A stretch of DNA of 64,000 nt, taken from Jaapia argillacea MUCL 33604 (Eukaryota; Basidiomycota; Agaricomycetes; Jaapiales; Jaapiaceae). The notes below the pieces were generated by a model. It was not told the origin of the DNA and searched no databases. It was given only the letters and a program-made list of their open reading frames with translations. The DNA is taken from NCBI GenBank assembly GCA_000697665.1, contig KL197756.1, positions 124,001-188,000 on the forward strand. Reading direction: 5' to 3'. The position numbers and the translations under genes were made by a program. Below are positions 26,511 through 37,915 of this stretch, in pieces (the stretch's first letter is position 1; every line of letters begins with the position of its first letter).

Positions 26511-29500
26511 CTAGCAATGATCCTTTCCTTGGTTCCATTTCTGGAGCCACTCTAACAAGCCGGTTGAAGATCGCTAAAAGATTGGGCGTTAGTTCTCGGG
26601 GAGCTCGAAGGCGGATATGATCATAATGGCTGACATCAATGAATGCGGCCCTGGCGCTGATTGTATCCAAGGTTTGAGACAGTGGCAAACGATACTTGGA
26701 GGTATCTTTATTCTATGCAGAATGGAATCCCCCGTCAGTTTCACATTTCTTGAAGAAGGTAGGTGATAACGCGCTTACCTCGAAGAATGCAGCGATTTCT
26801 TGGCGATCATTAAGATTGGCTAGCCCATTGAAGGAGAACTACACGGGAGATGAGGGAATAGTAGTGGTAGTGCCAGAGAAATGACATGCCTTCACGAGGA
26901 AGGAGAGGGAAAAGCTGCCCTCAAACCGTTTGTAGATCTGGAACAGAATGCGTTGAGACAGTCTGTCCTTGCGGGATACCCATGACCTACAGCCTCGTAG
27001 TTGTCTTGGAAGAATTGCGCCAACATCCTTCTCGCCTTAGGATTCGCCTGCAGTCCAGCGAAGAAATATACCACGTCCCGATCACGAGCCTCGCTAAGCG
27101 TAAAGGCTAACGTCGTTTGGATCAGGGTAAGGTCTCGGCTACCACCCAGAGCAGAACTGAAAACCCAAGGTGTGAGATAAAGATAGAAAGAGCTGAGAAG
27201 GCAACAAAGCCGCTTACATCGCCGCGATACCAGCTTGAGGGGTCTTTGGCTTGCGGCAGATGGCCTTCATTGCATCGTATTCGTCTTTCCCACCATATTT
27301 CACAGCCTAAAATGTGTGAGGGTGCGACCAAGTCGGCGCAATACAAGTGGACAGACCGTAGAATAGATAGTTTTCTCCAAGTCAGCAGGGATCCTAGAGT
27401 CGTCGCCAGAATCAAGGAAATTACTGAAGCGTCCTTTCAATTCATCGATTACTCTGTCAGAAATATTGCACCGTTTCAGAAATACCACCAGCAGGCATCG
27501 CAAAATCAACTGACGCTTTGTCGTTTGCACTGGCGGCCATCGAGATGGCCTTGGTACGCAACTGAGAAACGGTCGCCGAGTCGGATTTTGAATAGACATA
27601 TCCCAAACGCTCGACCAGAGGAACAAAGAGGGCCTACATAGCTGTCAACAGAGGTGAAAATAAAGAGATTGTTTCTGGCGCTCACTCGAGTGAAATCGTC
27701 CAGCATCTCCACAACATCTTGATGCTCAAACCATGTTGATTTGAGATCTTCTAAATTGCTCCCGATGCTATCCCACACGAGAACTACACGACCGTGTATA
27801 AATATCTTCAAACGCATAGGATAGTCGCTTACATTCTTCCTCGCTTCTCATAAGGTCCATAACAGTCAGGGCGCTACCAATCTCGGCGAAACCAGCTCGA
27901 GCGAGAGCCAAAACGTCATAGACCAAACCGATTCTATCGCTGAGTGACAGTACAGATTCCTTTTTGGCAGCTTCTACCGCCAGTTTTGTCAAGCGGTCCG
28001 GAGTATAAAGCACTCTGTCTAGTGGAACCATGAAACCACAACAAAAAACGATGCAGGGACGTTGGGGACTCACAAACACCTGTGGTCCCTGCGTTTAGCT
28101 TAAAGAATTTGTTGGTATCGAGTGGGATGAATATCTCTCGCTCGTTCAACACGGCAGTCCGATTGACGAAGGCTTTTCCATCTTCGCCGACAGTGAGGAT
28201 ATTCAAAGGAATGGTCCTGAGGAACAAGCGCGTCAGCCGAAGCTCATCGAAAGTTCTTAACCGAAGGATGTACCAGATTGTCTCATTATCTTTGGGTTCA
28301 GCAGGTCCCGACTCGAGGAATCGATCTTGTCGAACTGTAATTCCTCCCTGTGCTTCAGTCACAGTTAGGACTGGAAAACCCATCTAAGTTCCTGGTTAAC
28401 AGCCGCCAAGTGTTACGACCATGTAACTTACCTTGGTGACCCAATTTTCCATCATTTTAGCCACATCGATGCCTAAACAGGATCAGATAGCTCAATTTGC
28501 CATTTGGCGATACGCTCATACCAGTAGCTTCGCCAATCCCCTCCCAAAGGTCCCTTGTGACACTATTTCCATACAATCGCTTCTTGAGGTACAACGAGAC
28601 GCCTTTCAGGAATTTCTCTTCGCCCACATAATTGGATAGCATGTGGAGAACTGAAGTAAAACAGTGGTTAAGCAAATACGGATAGACGAGGCAGGGACGT
28701 GGATCTACCGGAGGCCGCCTTCGAATACGAGAGATCATCAAATATCTACCCATGACCCAGTCATTAGTGGGCACGAGGTCCGTGACAAAGATTCACTTAC
28801 CTGGCTGATGTTGTTTGCATCAGGGCATTCGACCTCGATTGGATGGGACGATAACTTCGCATCAAGAGCGAGAGCATTTGCAAGATGTTGAGTGATGAAC
28901 TCGGACTCCGCCTTCCACTCGGGGAAAATCCTATGGCAGTCAGCAAACAGAACTGGTGGGAAAATGAGAACGCGTACTTGTCTAATGAGAATGATTAGAT
29001 ATATCATCGAAACATACGTGGAAGATTGACAAAGCCTACCTGCGATTATCACTTCGCCCATCTAGGCCATTTAGGTCAGTGCCCTGCTCCAGTTAATCCA
29101 GACACTCCGCACTCACCAAGGTTGCGAAGCCTAAGCAAGTGCCGTCAGTAAATTGACATGACGAAACCTCCAGGCCTCACCCTCGTTGAGATAAAGATTA
29201 TCCCACCAGGACATCGTCGTAATATTCCCAAACCTATTAGCCGAGATTAAAAGTGACGGCGCGTCGACCATGTACCCGGACGTACCACATATGAGCAACT
29301 TCGTGGCTTTGTATGATGGCAACGAGCTTCTTCGCAGCGAGATCGCCTCCCTCTGGGTCAAAGAGGAAAGCGTTTTTCTTGCCGATGATAAGTCCCTGAT
29401 ATAAATCCAATGTCAAGAAATTCACTGCTTATAAGGTAAAAAAACCCACCCAGTTTTCCATGGCACCTAGCATTGCAACCAAAAGGTGAGATAATAGCGG

Positions 29501-30737
29501 GTACGACAACAATCTTCACAGACCTGCATCAAAATCACTAGCCTGTGGTAGACGGTTTTCAGAATCGAAGTGAATCGTTAGCCGGAGAAGAAATACAGCT
29601 TACCACAAGAGTATCCAGCTTCGGAAGTGGATATTCTATATCGAAGATTTGCTCATAAATTGGAAGAACCTTTGCCTTCACATCGAGCGCGAACTGGCCG
29701 AGATGGATGTTGTCCGAAGTGGCTGGATGAGAACGTAAGGAATGGTGGGCGAGAACGAGTGTATATGTACACACCATATATACGAAGCGGGCGAGTCTTC
29801 CCACTCAGAGGACTTTTGTAAGAACTTTCTAGGTATTCGAAGGGCCCGTTCGCAAAAGCCACGATATATGTAGACATCTGAAGGCCGCGTTATCCGAGGT
29901 TCTTTCGGCAAGGATCAAGATACAACGAGACACGTACACGAGGAGTAGTTTCAAACTTGGTAACTTTCCACTTTTCTACTCCTGGGTCGTCAGTCGATAG
30001 ACTCTCGAATAATTTGGATAGTTCTGGAATGTCAGATGCCCTCGCGTCCTTCAATTCGGGATTGTACACTTCCTCAGAGGCAACAGGCATGTTGCTCAAA
30101 TTGACGGTGTCGGCTCTGGAGATGAGGGTGATGGCAAAAGTGGCCTTGAGGAGGGGCTCGTCCCAACATGGGAATGCTCTTCTGGCATCAGTGGGCTACA
30201 AATTGAACAGCCAAAGTTACCGACAGCAGTTCTTGATCAAGTAGACAAGAACCCACCTCAAATTGGGTGACAGCGTAGCTCATTGTTTTCCCTTGATTTT
30301 CCCAAGTGGACCTGTAATAGCCCTGCAAGCCATCGGATAGCTTCCCCTCAAAACGAAGTCGGAATTGGATCTTCGATCCTGCTGCTAAAGGGGAGTGTAG
30401 CCGAACGGTGGCACGCTCAGCAGACTCGTCGATCAAAACTGGAAGCTCGGTCTGCTGGGTATGAGAGTCTTCACAGACGAGGGATGCTGGGCCGAGATCT
30501 AGATGGGACGAATTAAAGACAATAGTCGAAGTCTCCTCCTTGACATTGAGGCTAAGTATTTACATCAGACTTGGCCAGAGAAATACGAGTTATGAAGGCG
30601 TACTCGATCTTCGCGAACCCATCAAATATGAGCTTCTCCAAATCTGTTTTGATGGTGATGTCATAGTGCGTGGGCACAACATCTTCAGGGAGGCGAAAGC
30701 CAGAGCTCGGAGGAGTGGAAGTAGCGGTGAGAGACAT
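26511..30737 (-). CDS. M1-family zinc aminopeptidase (Ape2/Aap1-like)
   Basis: A gene of many short exons starts at 30737 (MSLTATSTPPSSGFRLPEDV, then VPTHYDITIKTDLEKLIFDG). Domain landmarks in order: WENQGKTMSYAVTQFE, PTDARRAFPCWDEP, SDFDAG joined by splicing to GAMENW (exopeptidase motif, near 29540 and 29455), IIQSHEVAHMW (HExxH zinc site, near 29310-29285), FGNITTMSWWDNLYLNEG with the third zinc ligand Glu, then IFDDLSYSKAASVLHML and MGFPVLTV. The last exon ends LLEWLQKWNQGKDHC at 26511. The enzyme removes N-terminal amino acids from peptides and is cytosolic or periplasmic in yeast. The active-site residues are intact. I count at least 15 introns; not every boundary was fixed. Estimated length is about 880 residues, normal for the family. 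Confidence 0.88.
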
Positions 30738-31617
30738 TTGGGCGATTGATGAAGGACAGGATAGTCAACTTGACCTGAACGAACCATCTTAAACTAATGG
30801 AAGCGCAGTGGTTGATTCATCCCATGACTACGGATCCGAGGGTGTATGACTATGAGGAGATAAGGGCCACACGACAGCGAATGCGAAGTTCCGTGAGATT
30901 CGCCGCAAGTGGAGCAAAAATACCACCCGTTCGAAACACCAACAAATGATCAATCAAAGACTCACGCGGCCAACCTCAGCACCGCGATGATCAAGGAGCC
31001 AGGTAGGAGGTGGTAATTTTGTCCGTGATTTGATGAACACGAAGCCCCAGCCCCAGCAAGCGGAACAACGTGGAGTTCACCTGCGGGAAAGAAATAGAAA
31101 CTGCGTCGAAAGTGTACGATGGCCCGTTCGCTATGAAAAGCCCGAATTACAACCATCTCCACTCAGGAAGAGGCTGCATCCAATTTCGTCCTTGAGCAAG
31201 TAGCCAAATCTCGTTTCCTTCTGTTGATTTCGGAACTGTTGATTTCGGTGGTACTGAGGGGGAGACCGTAAACTTGAAATCAAGCACGAAAGGCTCCACA
31301 GGAATGAGGCGGAATTGTAAAAATCAAGGTCCTTAGCTGTAAGAATCCACTTCAGACGTTTCAACTTGAAGCTTGAAGCGAATGTCGCGGCTTTGTTCGA
31401 GTTGAACTTTGCATGATGGTCACTACTCGCATCTGGTCCGCGCTGGGTCCCCGAGACTGATGGTGAGACCTCGGTGGCGCGGAAGACCGCGATTGCAGTG
31501 CATTGATTGGAGATTGGGAAACTGAGAAACTTGGAAGCATCTCATCCTCACCATCTTCTCAGTATTTTGTACTTTGCCAAGAGCACTCCCTGAAGAAAGC
31601 TTCCCATTTGAATCGAC
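30738..31617. promoter_or_regulatory. Divergent region between the aminopeptidase and ADE16/17 genes
   Basis: 880 bases between two divergent start codons. Short minus-strand frames (31364-31131, 31162-30962) have no domains or matching splice sites. No TATA, obvious repeat or extra gene is seen. It presumably holds both promoters. Confidence 0.4.
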
Positions 31618-33801
31618 ATGGCCACCCCAATCGGTTCGAGCACCTTTCCTTCCTAAATCTCTTCACTCACTTATCCTCAAATTGAAGCTTTGCTTTCGGT
31701 GTACGATAAAACCGGCCTGATCGAGTTTGCCAAAGAGCTTTCATCTTCCGGAGTGCGATTATTGGGATCAGGGGGAACTGCGAAGAAAATTCGCGAAGCA
31801 GGCATTCCCATTGAGTACGAAATACCCTTAAACCACCTACCTCATTTCCTAACCGATCTGCACAGGGATGTCTCCGATATCACAAAAGCGCCAGAGATGC
31901 TAGGAGGTAGAGTGAAAACCCTCCACCCTGCTGTCCACGGCGGTGAGCCCAACCTTCTCCGATCTACCTTGCCCGAACCTGATCCGTGCACCTAGGTATC
32001 TTGGCTCGCTCGATCCCATCCGACGAGCAAGATCTAAAAGCCCAATCCATCTCTCCCATTTCCATCGTGGTTTGCAACCTCTACCCCTTCACCGAAACCA
32101 TCTCGAAACCAAATGCTACCTTGGCCGATGCAGTCGAGGAGGTCGATATCGGAGGCGTCACTCTCCTTCGTGCCGCAGCCAAGAACCACGAGCGCGTTTC
32201 TGTCTTGTCTGATCCTTCCGATTATCCAAGTTTCATACAAGCTTGGAAGTCAGGAAACGGCGATGTTGGTCAAAATCTGCGAAACACTCTTGCTCTGAAA
32301 GCATTTGAGATGACCGCGAAGTACGACGAGGCGATCAGTGGATATTTCAGGGAGCAATACGCTTCGGCCGACTTACCCAAAGAAAATTTGGCAGGACCTG
32401 TTCAGAGGATGGCCTTGCGTTACGGAGCCAACCCCCACCAAAAGCCTGCCCAAGCATTCGTGACCGAGGGGGAGTTGCCTTTCAAAGGTAACGTCTCAAT
32501 ATATGATTTGATCCTGTGTTTTTACTTATCCTACGCCTGCTTCAAGCTCTTTCCGGTTCACCGGGGTACATCAACTTGTTAGACGCCTTGAACTCGTATG
32601 CTCTGGTGAAAGAGTTACATGCAGCCCTTGGTCTTCCAGCTGCCGCTTCTTTCAAGCATGTCTCTCCTGCTGGTGCAGCCGTCGGAGTCCCCTTGGACGA
32701 GGTCGAGAAGAAGGTGTACGGTGTTGATGATCTCAAAGAGGAATTGACGCCCCTTGCTTGTGCCTACGCCCGAGCCCGAGGTGAGGGGAACTGCGACAAC
32801 TAGTGATCATTATCACTCACTTGACTTCGTAGGTGCTGATCGTATGTCTTCATTCGGCGATTTCATTGCCGTCTCCGCCCCTTGCGACCTCGCAACCGCA
32901 CGTATCATCTCTCGCGAAGTCTCGGATGGTATCATCGCACCTGGCTACACACCGGAGGCTCTCGACGTGCTGAAGAAGAAAAAGGGTGGTAAATATTGCG
33001 TGCTTCAGGTGAGTTATGCCTTATCTTTGGCGCCTCTTCAGAGTGTGCTTACGCCTATTAGATCGATCCCTCATACGTTCCCGGTGAAGTGGAGACTCGT
33101 CAAGTTTATGGCATCTCCATGCAGCAAAGGCGAAACGATGCAGTTATTGATGCTAACCTTTTCGGTAACATCGTCAGTACTAAGAAAGATGTGCGTCTCT
33201 TCTCGTGAAAGCCATTTCCACAAGTGCTGACGGATTTATTATTATCCAGGTCACCAAGGAGGCTCTTACCGACTTGATCGTCGCAACACTTGCTCTCAAA
33301 TACACCCAGTCCAACAGTGTCGCATACGCCTACAAGGGTGCCCTTATCGGCATCGGCGCAGGCCAACAATCACGCATTCACTGCACCCGCTTAGCAGGAG
33401 GAAAGGCCGATAACTGGTGGCTCCGCCATCACCCTCGCGTGTTGGCTCTCCCCTTCAAGAAAGGAGTCAAGCGCGCTGACAAAGCCAACGCTATCGACCT
33501 TTTCGTCACAAGCGAAGTCCTCGAAGGGCGCGAAAAGGAGCAATGGGAGAGTTTGTTCGAGGCCGTCCCGTCTCCATTGACCGAAGAGGAGAAAAAGACA
33601 CACGCATCGCAATTGGAGGGGGTCGCATGTTCGAGCGATGCCTTCTTCCCGTTCCCTGATAATGTCCACCGAGCTCGCAAGAGTGGAGTTACATTCTTGG
33701 CTGCGCCATCGGGGAGTGTCATGGACGCGGAATGCATCAAAGCGGCGGATGAGCATGGTATGGTGTTTGCGCATACATCCTTACGGCTATTCCATCACTA
33801 G
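31618..33801 (+). CDS. ADE17: Bifunctional AICAR transformylase / IMP cyclohydrolase
   Basis: Eight exons (31618-31633, 31688-31814, 31866-31942, 31996-32487, 32547-32780, 32833-33008, 33062-33190, 33250-33801) join exactly in frame to 600 residues, the usual length. The N-terminal MGS-like cyclohydrolase domain holds [17 protein letters not shown] and [18 protein letters not shown]. The transformylase domain holds [27 protein letters not shown] (catalytic Lys-His), [19 protein letters not shown] and [10 protein letters not shown]. It catalyses the last two steps of de novo purine synthesis, AICAR to FAICAR to IMP, in the cytosol. Exon 1 is only 16 bases (MATPI plus one base) and its intron has a GTTCGA donor. 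Yeast has two copies, ADE16 and ADE17; the symbol here marks the family. Confidence 0.95.
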
Positions 33802-33908
33802 AGGGGGGGAAGGTGAGCCTGAAGAAAAGGGGAAGCTAAATTGTAAGAACGAACAAGTATATTCGTAAAATTACCGAAATCTCTATAACAGAAATACATG
33901 GATGGGCC

Positions 33909-35167
33909 TTATGGTCGGGGATCCAGCTGCTCGGAAGCGGAGGGAGATTTGCTTCGTAGTCGCTCTCGTTCAGCCAAAAGAGATTTACCCCACTCTTGGA
34001 CTTCAGGATGGCGGACGTTAGGGAGGCTACTGTCGAAAAAAGGCTGTAAGGTTGTTGCACCGTGATTTCTTTCGTATTCCGAGGCTACATCCTAATGAGG
34101 GATTTCGATAGGCTGGGGGTGTCAGGTACTGACCTTGAGTAGCCATTTCGAAGCGATCAAGATCTGTGTAGTTGTCTGATTGAGGTTGTACCGAGAAAAG
34201 CGTAGCTCCTGCTCCCACCTTTGACAAACTTTGCTTCGTCTGTTTGCCCTTCCTCGTACTCCTGATGAGGTAAACTCACTCGTTAGGCTCTTCAAGGATC
34301 GGGCGCGGCAAGTTGACGGAAACTCACCTGCCAGAGCGCCTGAATTCGTTGAGCAACGGGGCTGTTGTGCAACATTTCGTGGACGAAATTATGCATAGCC
34401 TCCTATCCAATGATTTACGTCAGGAAATTTAATTTTTTCCAGTCAAGAACCTGCCTCTTCTAGTCTCTTCTTCTCCGCCTTCGGGATACCTTCCCGGGGC
34501 GCAATATCACCAACTAGATGTGGCCGTTAGCGTGTAACGGACATAGTATCAATGGTCGCAGACAACCTTGAGCTTCAGCCAAATCGTGCACCAGGCACAT
34601 CATGACGCACCTTAGAAACAATCAGTCGTAGGTTAGGGAAGCCAGGTAGGTTGACTATACGTACTTGGATATATCGAGTCTGCTGTCTGAAGTACACATG
34701 GCGAGTATTGCCATTCTGTACATATGGTCGGATATGCTGTGAATAGAGTTGAGATTTCAGGTCTTATGAACAATTATCAAACTACCTTTCTGGATTCGGG
34801 ATCTGAGAGGTCGCCATAAGCATGTCAATCGCGTCTCAAGGCGGTGATATATAGACGAGGACATCGAAACCAACATGATGATCGACCCATCCAGTACGCT
34901 TCTGCGTCTAGGGTCCGTCAGGACTAGATGGAGACGCAGGAGTGCACATCGGAAGCCCATTACCTTCAGCCTCTCAATGATGTGGAAGAAGGCGAATCGG
35001 TCGGCAGCTTGATCTCCAGCTGAGACATATAACGGGGGGAATTGCCGTTTCGCGGGACTGAGGTTATCCATTGAGGCAATGTCTCTGAAGCTCGTGTATG
35101 CAGGGGAGTTTCGAAGAAATCGCCGCCTGAGGGCAGTGGGAGCAGACAGAAGTGCAGTCCGTGACAT
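33909..35167 (-). CDS. HD-domain 5'-deoxynucleotidase (HDDC2 / YfbR-like)
   Basis: Minus-strand exons can be joined from 35167 (first exon ends at 34964 after ADRFAFFHIIERLK) to the stop at 33909. Signature blocks are TQKRTGWVDHH, ISDHMYRMAILAMCTSDSRL, CVMMCLVHDLAEAQ (metal-binding HD), VGDIAPREGIPKAEKKRLEE, EYEEGQTDEAKFVKDLDRFE, ATQASEYERNH and LPNVRHPEVQEWG. This is the HDDC2 pattern: His, His-Asp and a distal Asp bind the metal and the enzyme dephosphorylates dNMPs. The N-terminus (MSRTALLSAPTALRRRFLRN) looks like a mitochondrial presequence; a second ATG at 35071 would give a cytosolic form. A TGACGTCA palindrome overlaps the first ATG. It converges on ADE17 with 107 bases between stop codons. 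Confidence 0.8.
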
Positions 35168-35344
35168 GACGTCACGTCGCTGCAGGTGTGTGTGTTGTCG
35201 TTTCTGATAAGTAGCAAGATATACGGTGTAGGCTAATGTGCGTCGCGGTACAAGTGGTGAGCTACAGTAAGCCATACGGCAAGGTGGTACAGCAAGTATT
35301 GAAACTGAAGCCCTCAAGGGGCGAGATGGCCTAAGGGTACAGTA

Positions 35345-36409
35345 TCATTGCTGATGAGGTTTCTGTACAACGGCAGATGAGGGATAAATTCACAGTAGAT
35401 TTTGGCTACGTACAGCTCTTAGCTTGAACTTGTTCTCCTTGTCCATACGTATGGTGTTATTGAATCCTCTGTGGTGGGAATCAAGTCAGCCCGAGGTCAG
35501 TGTATCGCGAGTATGTAGTGATCATGACTGACTCGCGAAGGGTTTCCATATTCAGAGGTATCTCTTGAACTCCTAGGAGAGCTGAGTGTATCTCCATAGT
35601 GGGACCACTCGCCATGTACTCCAACATCACAGGTGGGAGATATCGCGCTGTTATGACTGTGGCCGCTCCGCCTGTTTCACTGGTGAAATAAACAAGCACA
35701 ACAAGGTCTGAGGTGCGTCCAGCCTTGACTCCCTTTGCTTTCGATTGCTCCAAGGCCTTCTGAAGGAGCGGTGAAGCTTCCTCAATTGGCACTCGCTCGA
35801 TTTCCGAGACAGAAAGCAGAACCTGAGCAGAGGGATCTCGATCTTCACCATCCATCATTCGACGCAGGTGGGCCATGATGTCCGCTGGGGCTGTTTCGCA
35901 CTTTACATGCATCACATAACGACTGGCGTTCGCGGGATTCTCCAGCAAGTCGAATAAAAGGATGGAATACATGTCGATGTGATCCATGAGGACGGCATTC
36001 GCGGCAGCTCGCTCTGCGAGCTTCATTGCGATGTCTCGGTGCTTTTCAGAACCAGATGCTTTTCCGCAATGAGGTTTGTGAAGGGGCCTGGGTGGAATAC
36101 ATCAGTCAGGAACTTGAAGGAGAGTAAACTTACAAACCAGTCTGATCTTTGGCACTATCGGGTGTAAAGAGCTCAGTTCTTGGGACTCGGGAAGGCACGA
36201 TTTTAAATCAGTACCTCGACGGAGCAGTACCGAGCAATTTTGCACTTGAAAAGGGGGAAACGGTATCAGATTTCCCAATCTCCTACGAATACATGAATGC
36301 ACACCCTGCTGCAGAATTTCACTTCGTCCGGCTTTTTCTCTTTATTGCAACGCGAACACATCGCAACCATGGACTTCATGTTCTCCTTAATATCTTGGCG
36401 GGACGGCAT
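35345..36409 (-). CDS. MYND zinc-finger protein, paralogue of the gene at 57660
   Basis: The start is MPSRQDIKENMKSMVAMCSR at 36409 (an upstream in-frame ATG exists at 36478). By splicing, the finger reads CSRCNKEKKPDEVKFCSR, CKIARYCSVE and CQRSDWPLHKPHC, a complete MYND pattern with a GTTTGT donor inside the Trp codon. The next exon (MKLAERAAANAVLMDHIDMY onward) runs to 35530, then a short exon reads GFNNTIRMDKENKFKLRA, and the last codons probably end at 35345. MYND fingers bind proline-rich peptides. The body after the finger matches no enzyme such as SET. The same architecture, down to the NxxIRxDKxNKxKLRA end, is found in the gene at 57660-58758. The function is unknown. Confidence 0.7.
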
Positions 36410-36765
36410 TGTCGCATTGATGGACGCGTTGACGCTTTCGGGATTCTTGAATACGATGAGGGGGATCTGGTGAGACATTACACGAATATTCTGAATCGGG
36501 CGAAGATGGTAGGAGTCGGTGAGGAAGAAGGGGTGGAAACCGGTAGAACGCGATTTTATGGTCTCTCCCTCATCGGCGCGTCGCGTGCCCGTTTACGATT
36601 GTCAGATTGAGCTGCATTCGGCAATTTGCAATTCGACTCATGTTTCTCAGCCTGAGAGTCAATCATCGGAGAGCTTTCTACCAATCATTCGTGACTCGAC
36701 CTCGTATATATCCATCGAAAACTCTTTATACACGGTCAGGCCAAGACCACCAGCGGATCACCAAC
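36410..36765. promoter_or_regulatory. Divergent region between the MYND gene and TPT1
   Basis: 356 bases between two divergent start codons. A plus-strand frame open from 36607 is in frame with TPT1 and could add residues to it, but the ATG at 36766 fits the family. No TATA box is obvious apart from TATATCC near 36706. Confidence 0.4.
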
Positions 36766-37915
36766 ATGAAGCCGAGCAGCACAGAAAAAGCGAGTGCACT
36801 AAGAGGACAACTTCGTGACTCTCCCGAAGTTCGCATATCGAAGACGCTGTCCTGGGTACTTCGGCATGGTGCAAAGTCGCAAGGGCTAGCAATGCGCCCA
36901 GATGGATATGTTCGAGTTGCAGAGCTCGTGAGTGGATGACCTTTGAATCTCTTTGACGCCTTCGGTCACTTACGGGGCTGACCCTAGCTAGCTCTGCCCA
37001 AGCTCAGGACCCTAGACTTCCCGAATTTGGAGCGTATCGTTCAATACAATGACAAGAAGAGATATAACCTGGTTCACGAGTCGGACCCTATGAATCCATT
37101 CGCCGAACCAGTGTGGTGGATTCGGGCCAACCAAGGACACTCCATGAAAGTGCGTTATGATTGACATTTCGATTCAACTTCAGGACAACTAATTTAACTT
37201 GTTCCAGAACGTGGAACTCGAGTGTCCGCCGATCAAATCAGTGTCTGACATTCCGACCGGTGTTGCTGTCCATGGCACTAATATAAAGGCTTGGGAGTCA
37301 ATATGTATGCTCTCTTTTCCTTCTATTTCTCCTCCACTCATAATGATGCGTTGTGTTCCAGCTCAGAAAGGTTTGTCAAAGATGAAAAGAAACCACATCC
37401 ACCTTGCCCAAGGCGTTCCTGGATCGGGGGTCATCAGCGGTACGTGATCGAAATACTCGCTGGTTGGCATTGGTCCCTAAACACCGTAATCTACTCCTAC
37501 AGGCATGCGAAAGTCATCCCAAATTCTGATATACATCAATGTCCAGAAAGCCCTTGCGGCAGGCTACGAATTTTCCATCTCTGACAACGGTGTCGTCCTT
37601 ACTCCAGGAAACAAACATGGGTTCCTTCCGCCGGAATTCTTCTCAAGAGTCGAGAAAGTACAGGGCGAAATGCGGATACCCCTGCCCGGATGGGAGGGCG
37701 AGTCTGGCCCTGTCCCTCCGCTGGCTGAGGTGGAGTGGGAGCCAGAGTTGCTCAAAACAACGGAGTCAGAGGGACCCTGCGTCGAGGATGATACGAGCTC
37801 TGAAGATCAGCCTGTGGGTGGCCAGAACAGTGCATCAGCGACCAAGGAGGGAGGTGTTGAGACGTCCGATGACGGGGTCGCACTGGCGAAGGACGGCGAA
37901 AAGTTGTCCTTGTAA
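36766..37915 (+). CDS. TPT1: tRNA 2'-phosphotransferase Tpt1
   Basis: Exons begin 36766-36927, 36988-37149 and 37208 onward, with further short introns near 37303-37360 and 37440-37500, and a stop at 37913-37915. Family blocks are ISKTLSWVLRHGAKSQGLAM, DGYVRVAELLALPKL, KKRYNLVHE, IRANQGHS, VAVHGTNIKAWESI, HIHLAQGVPGSGVISGMR, ILIYINVQKALAAG and FSISDNGVVLTPGN. The core Arg-His, Arg, His and Arg active-site positions are present. The enzyme moves the 2'-phosphate left at the splice junction of tRNA to NAD+, the last step of fungal tRNA splicing (and of HAC1-type mRNA splicing). After about residue 215 the tail is acidic, Ser/Gly-rich and not conserved; it overlaps the predicted 3' end of the F-box gene on the other strand. 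Confidence 0.92.
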
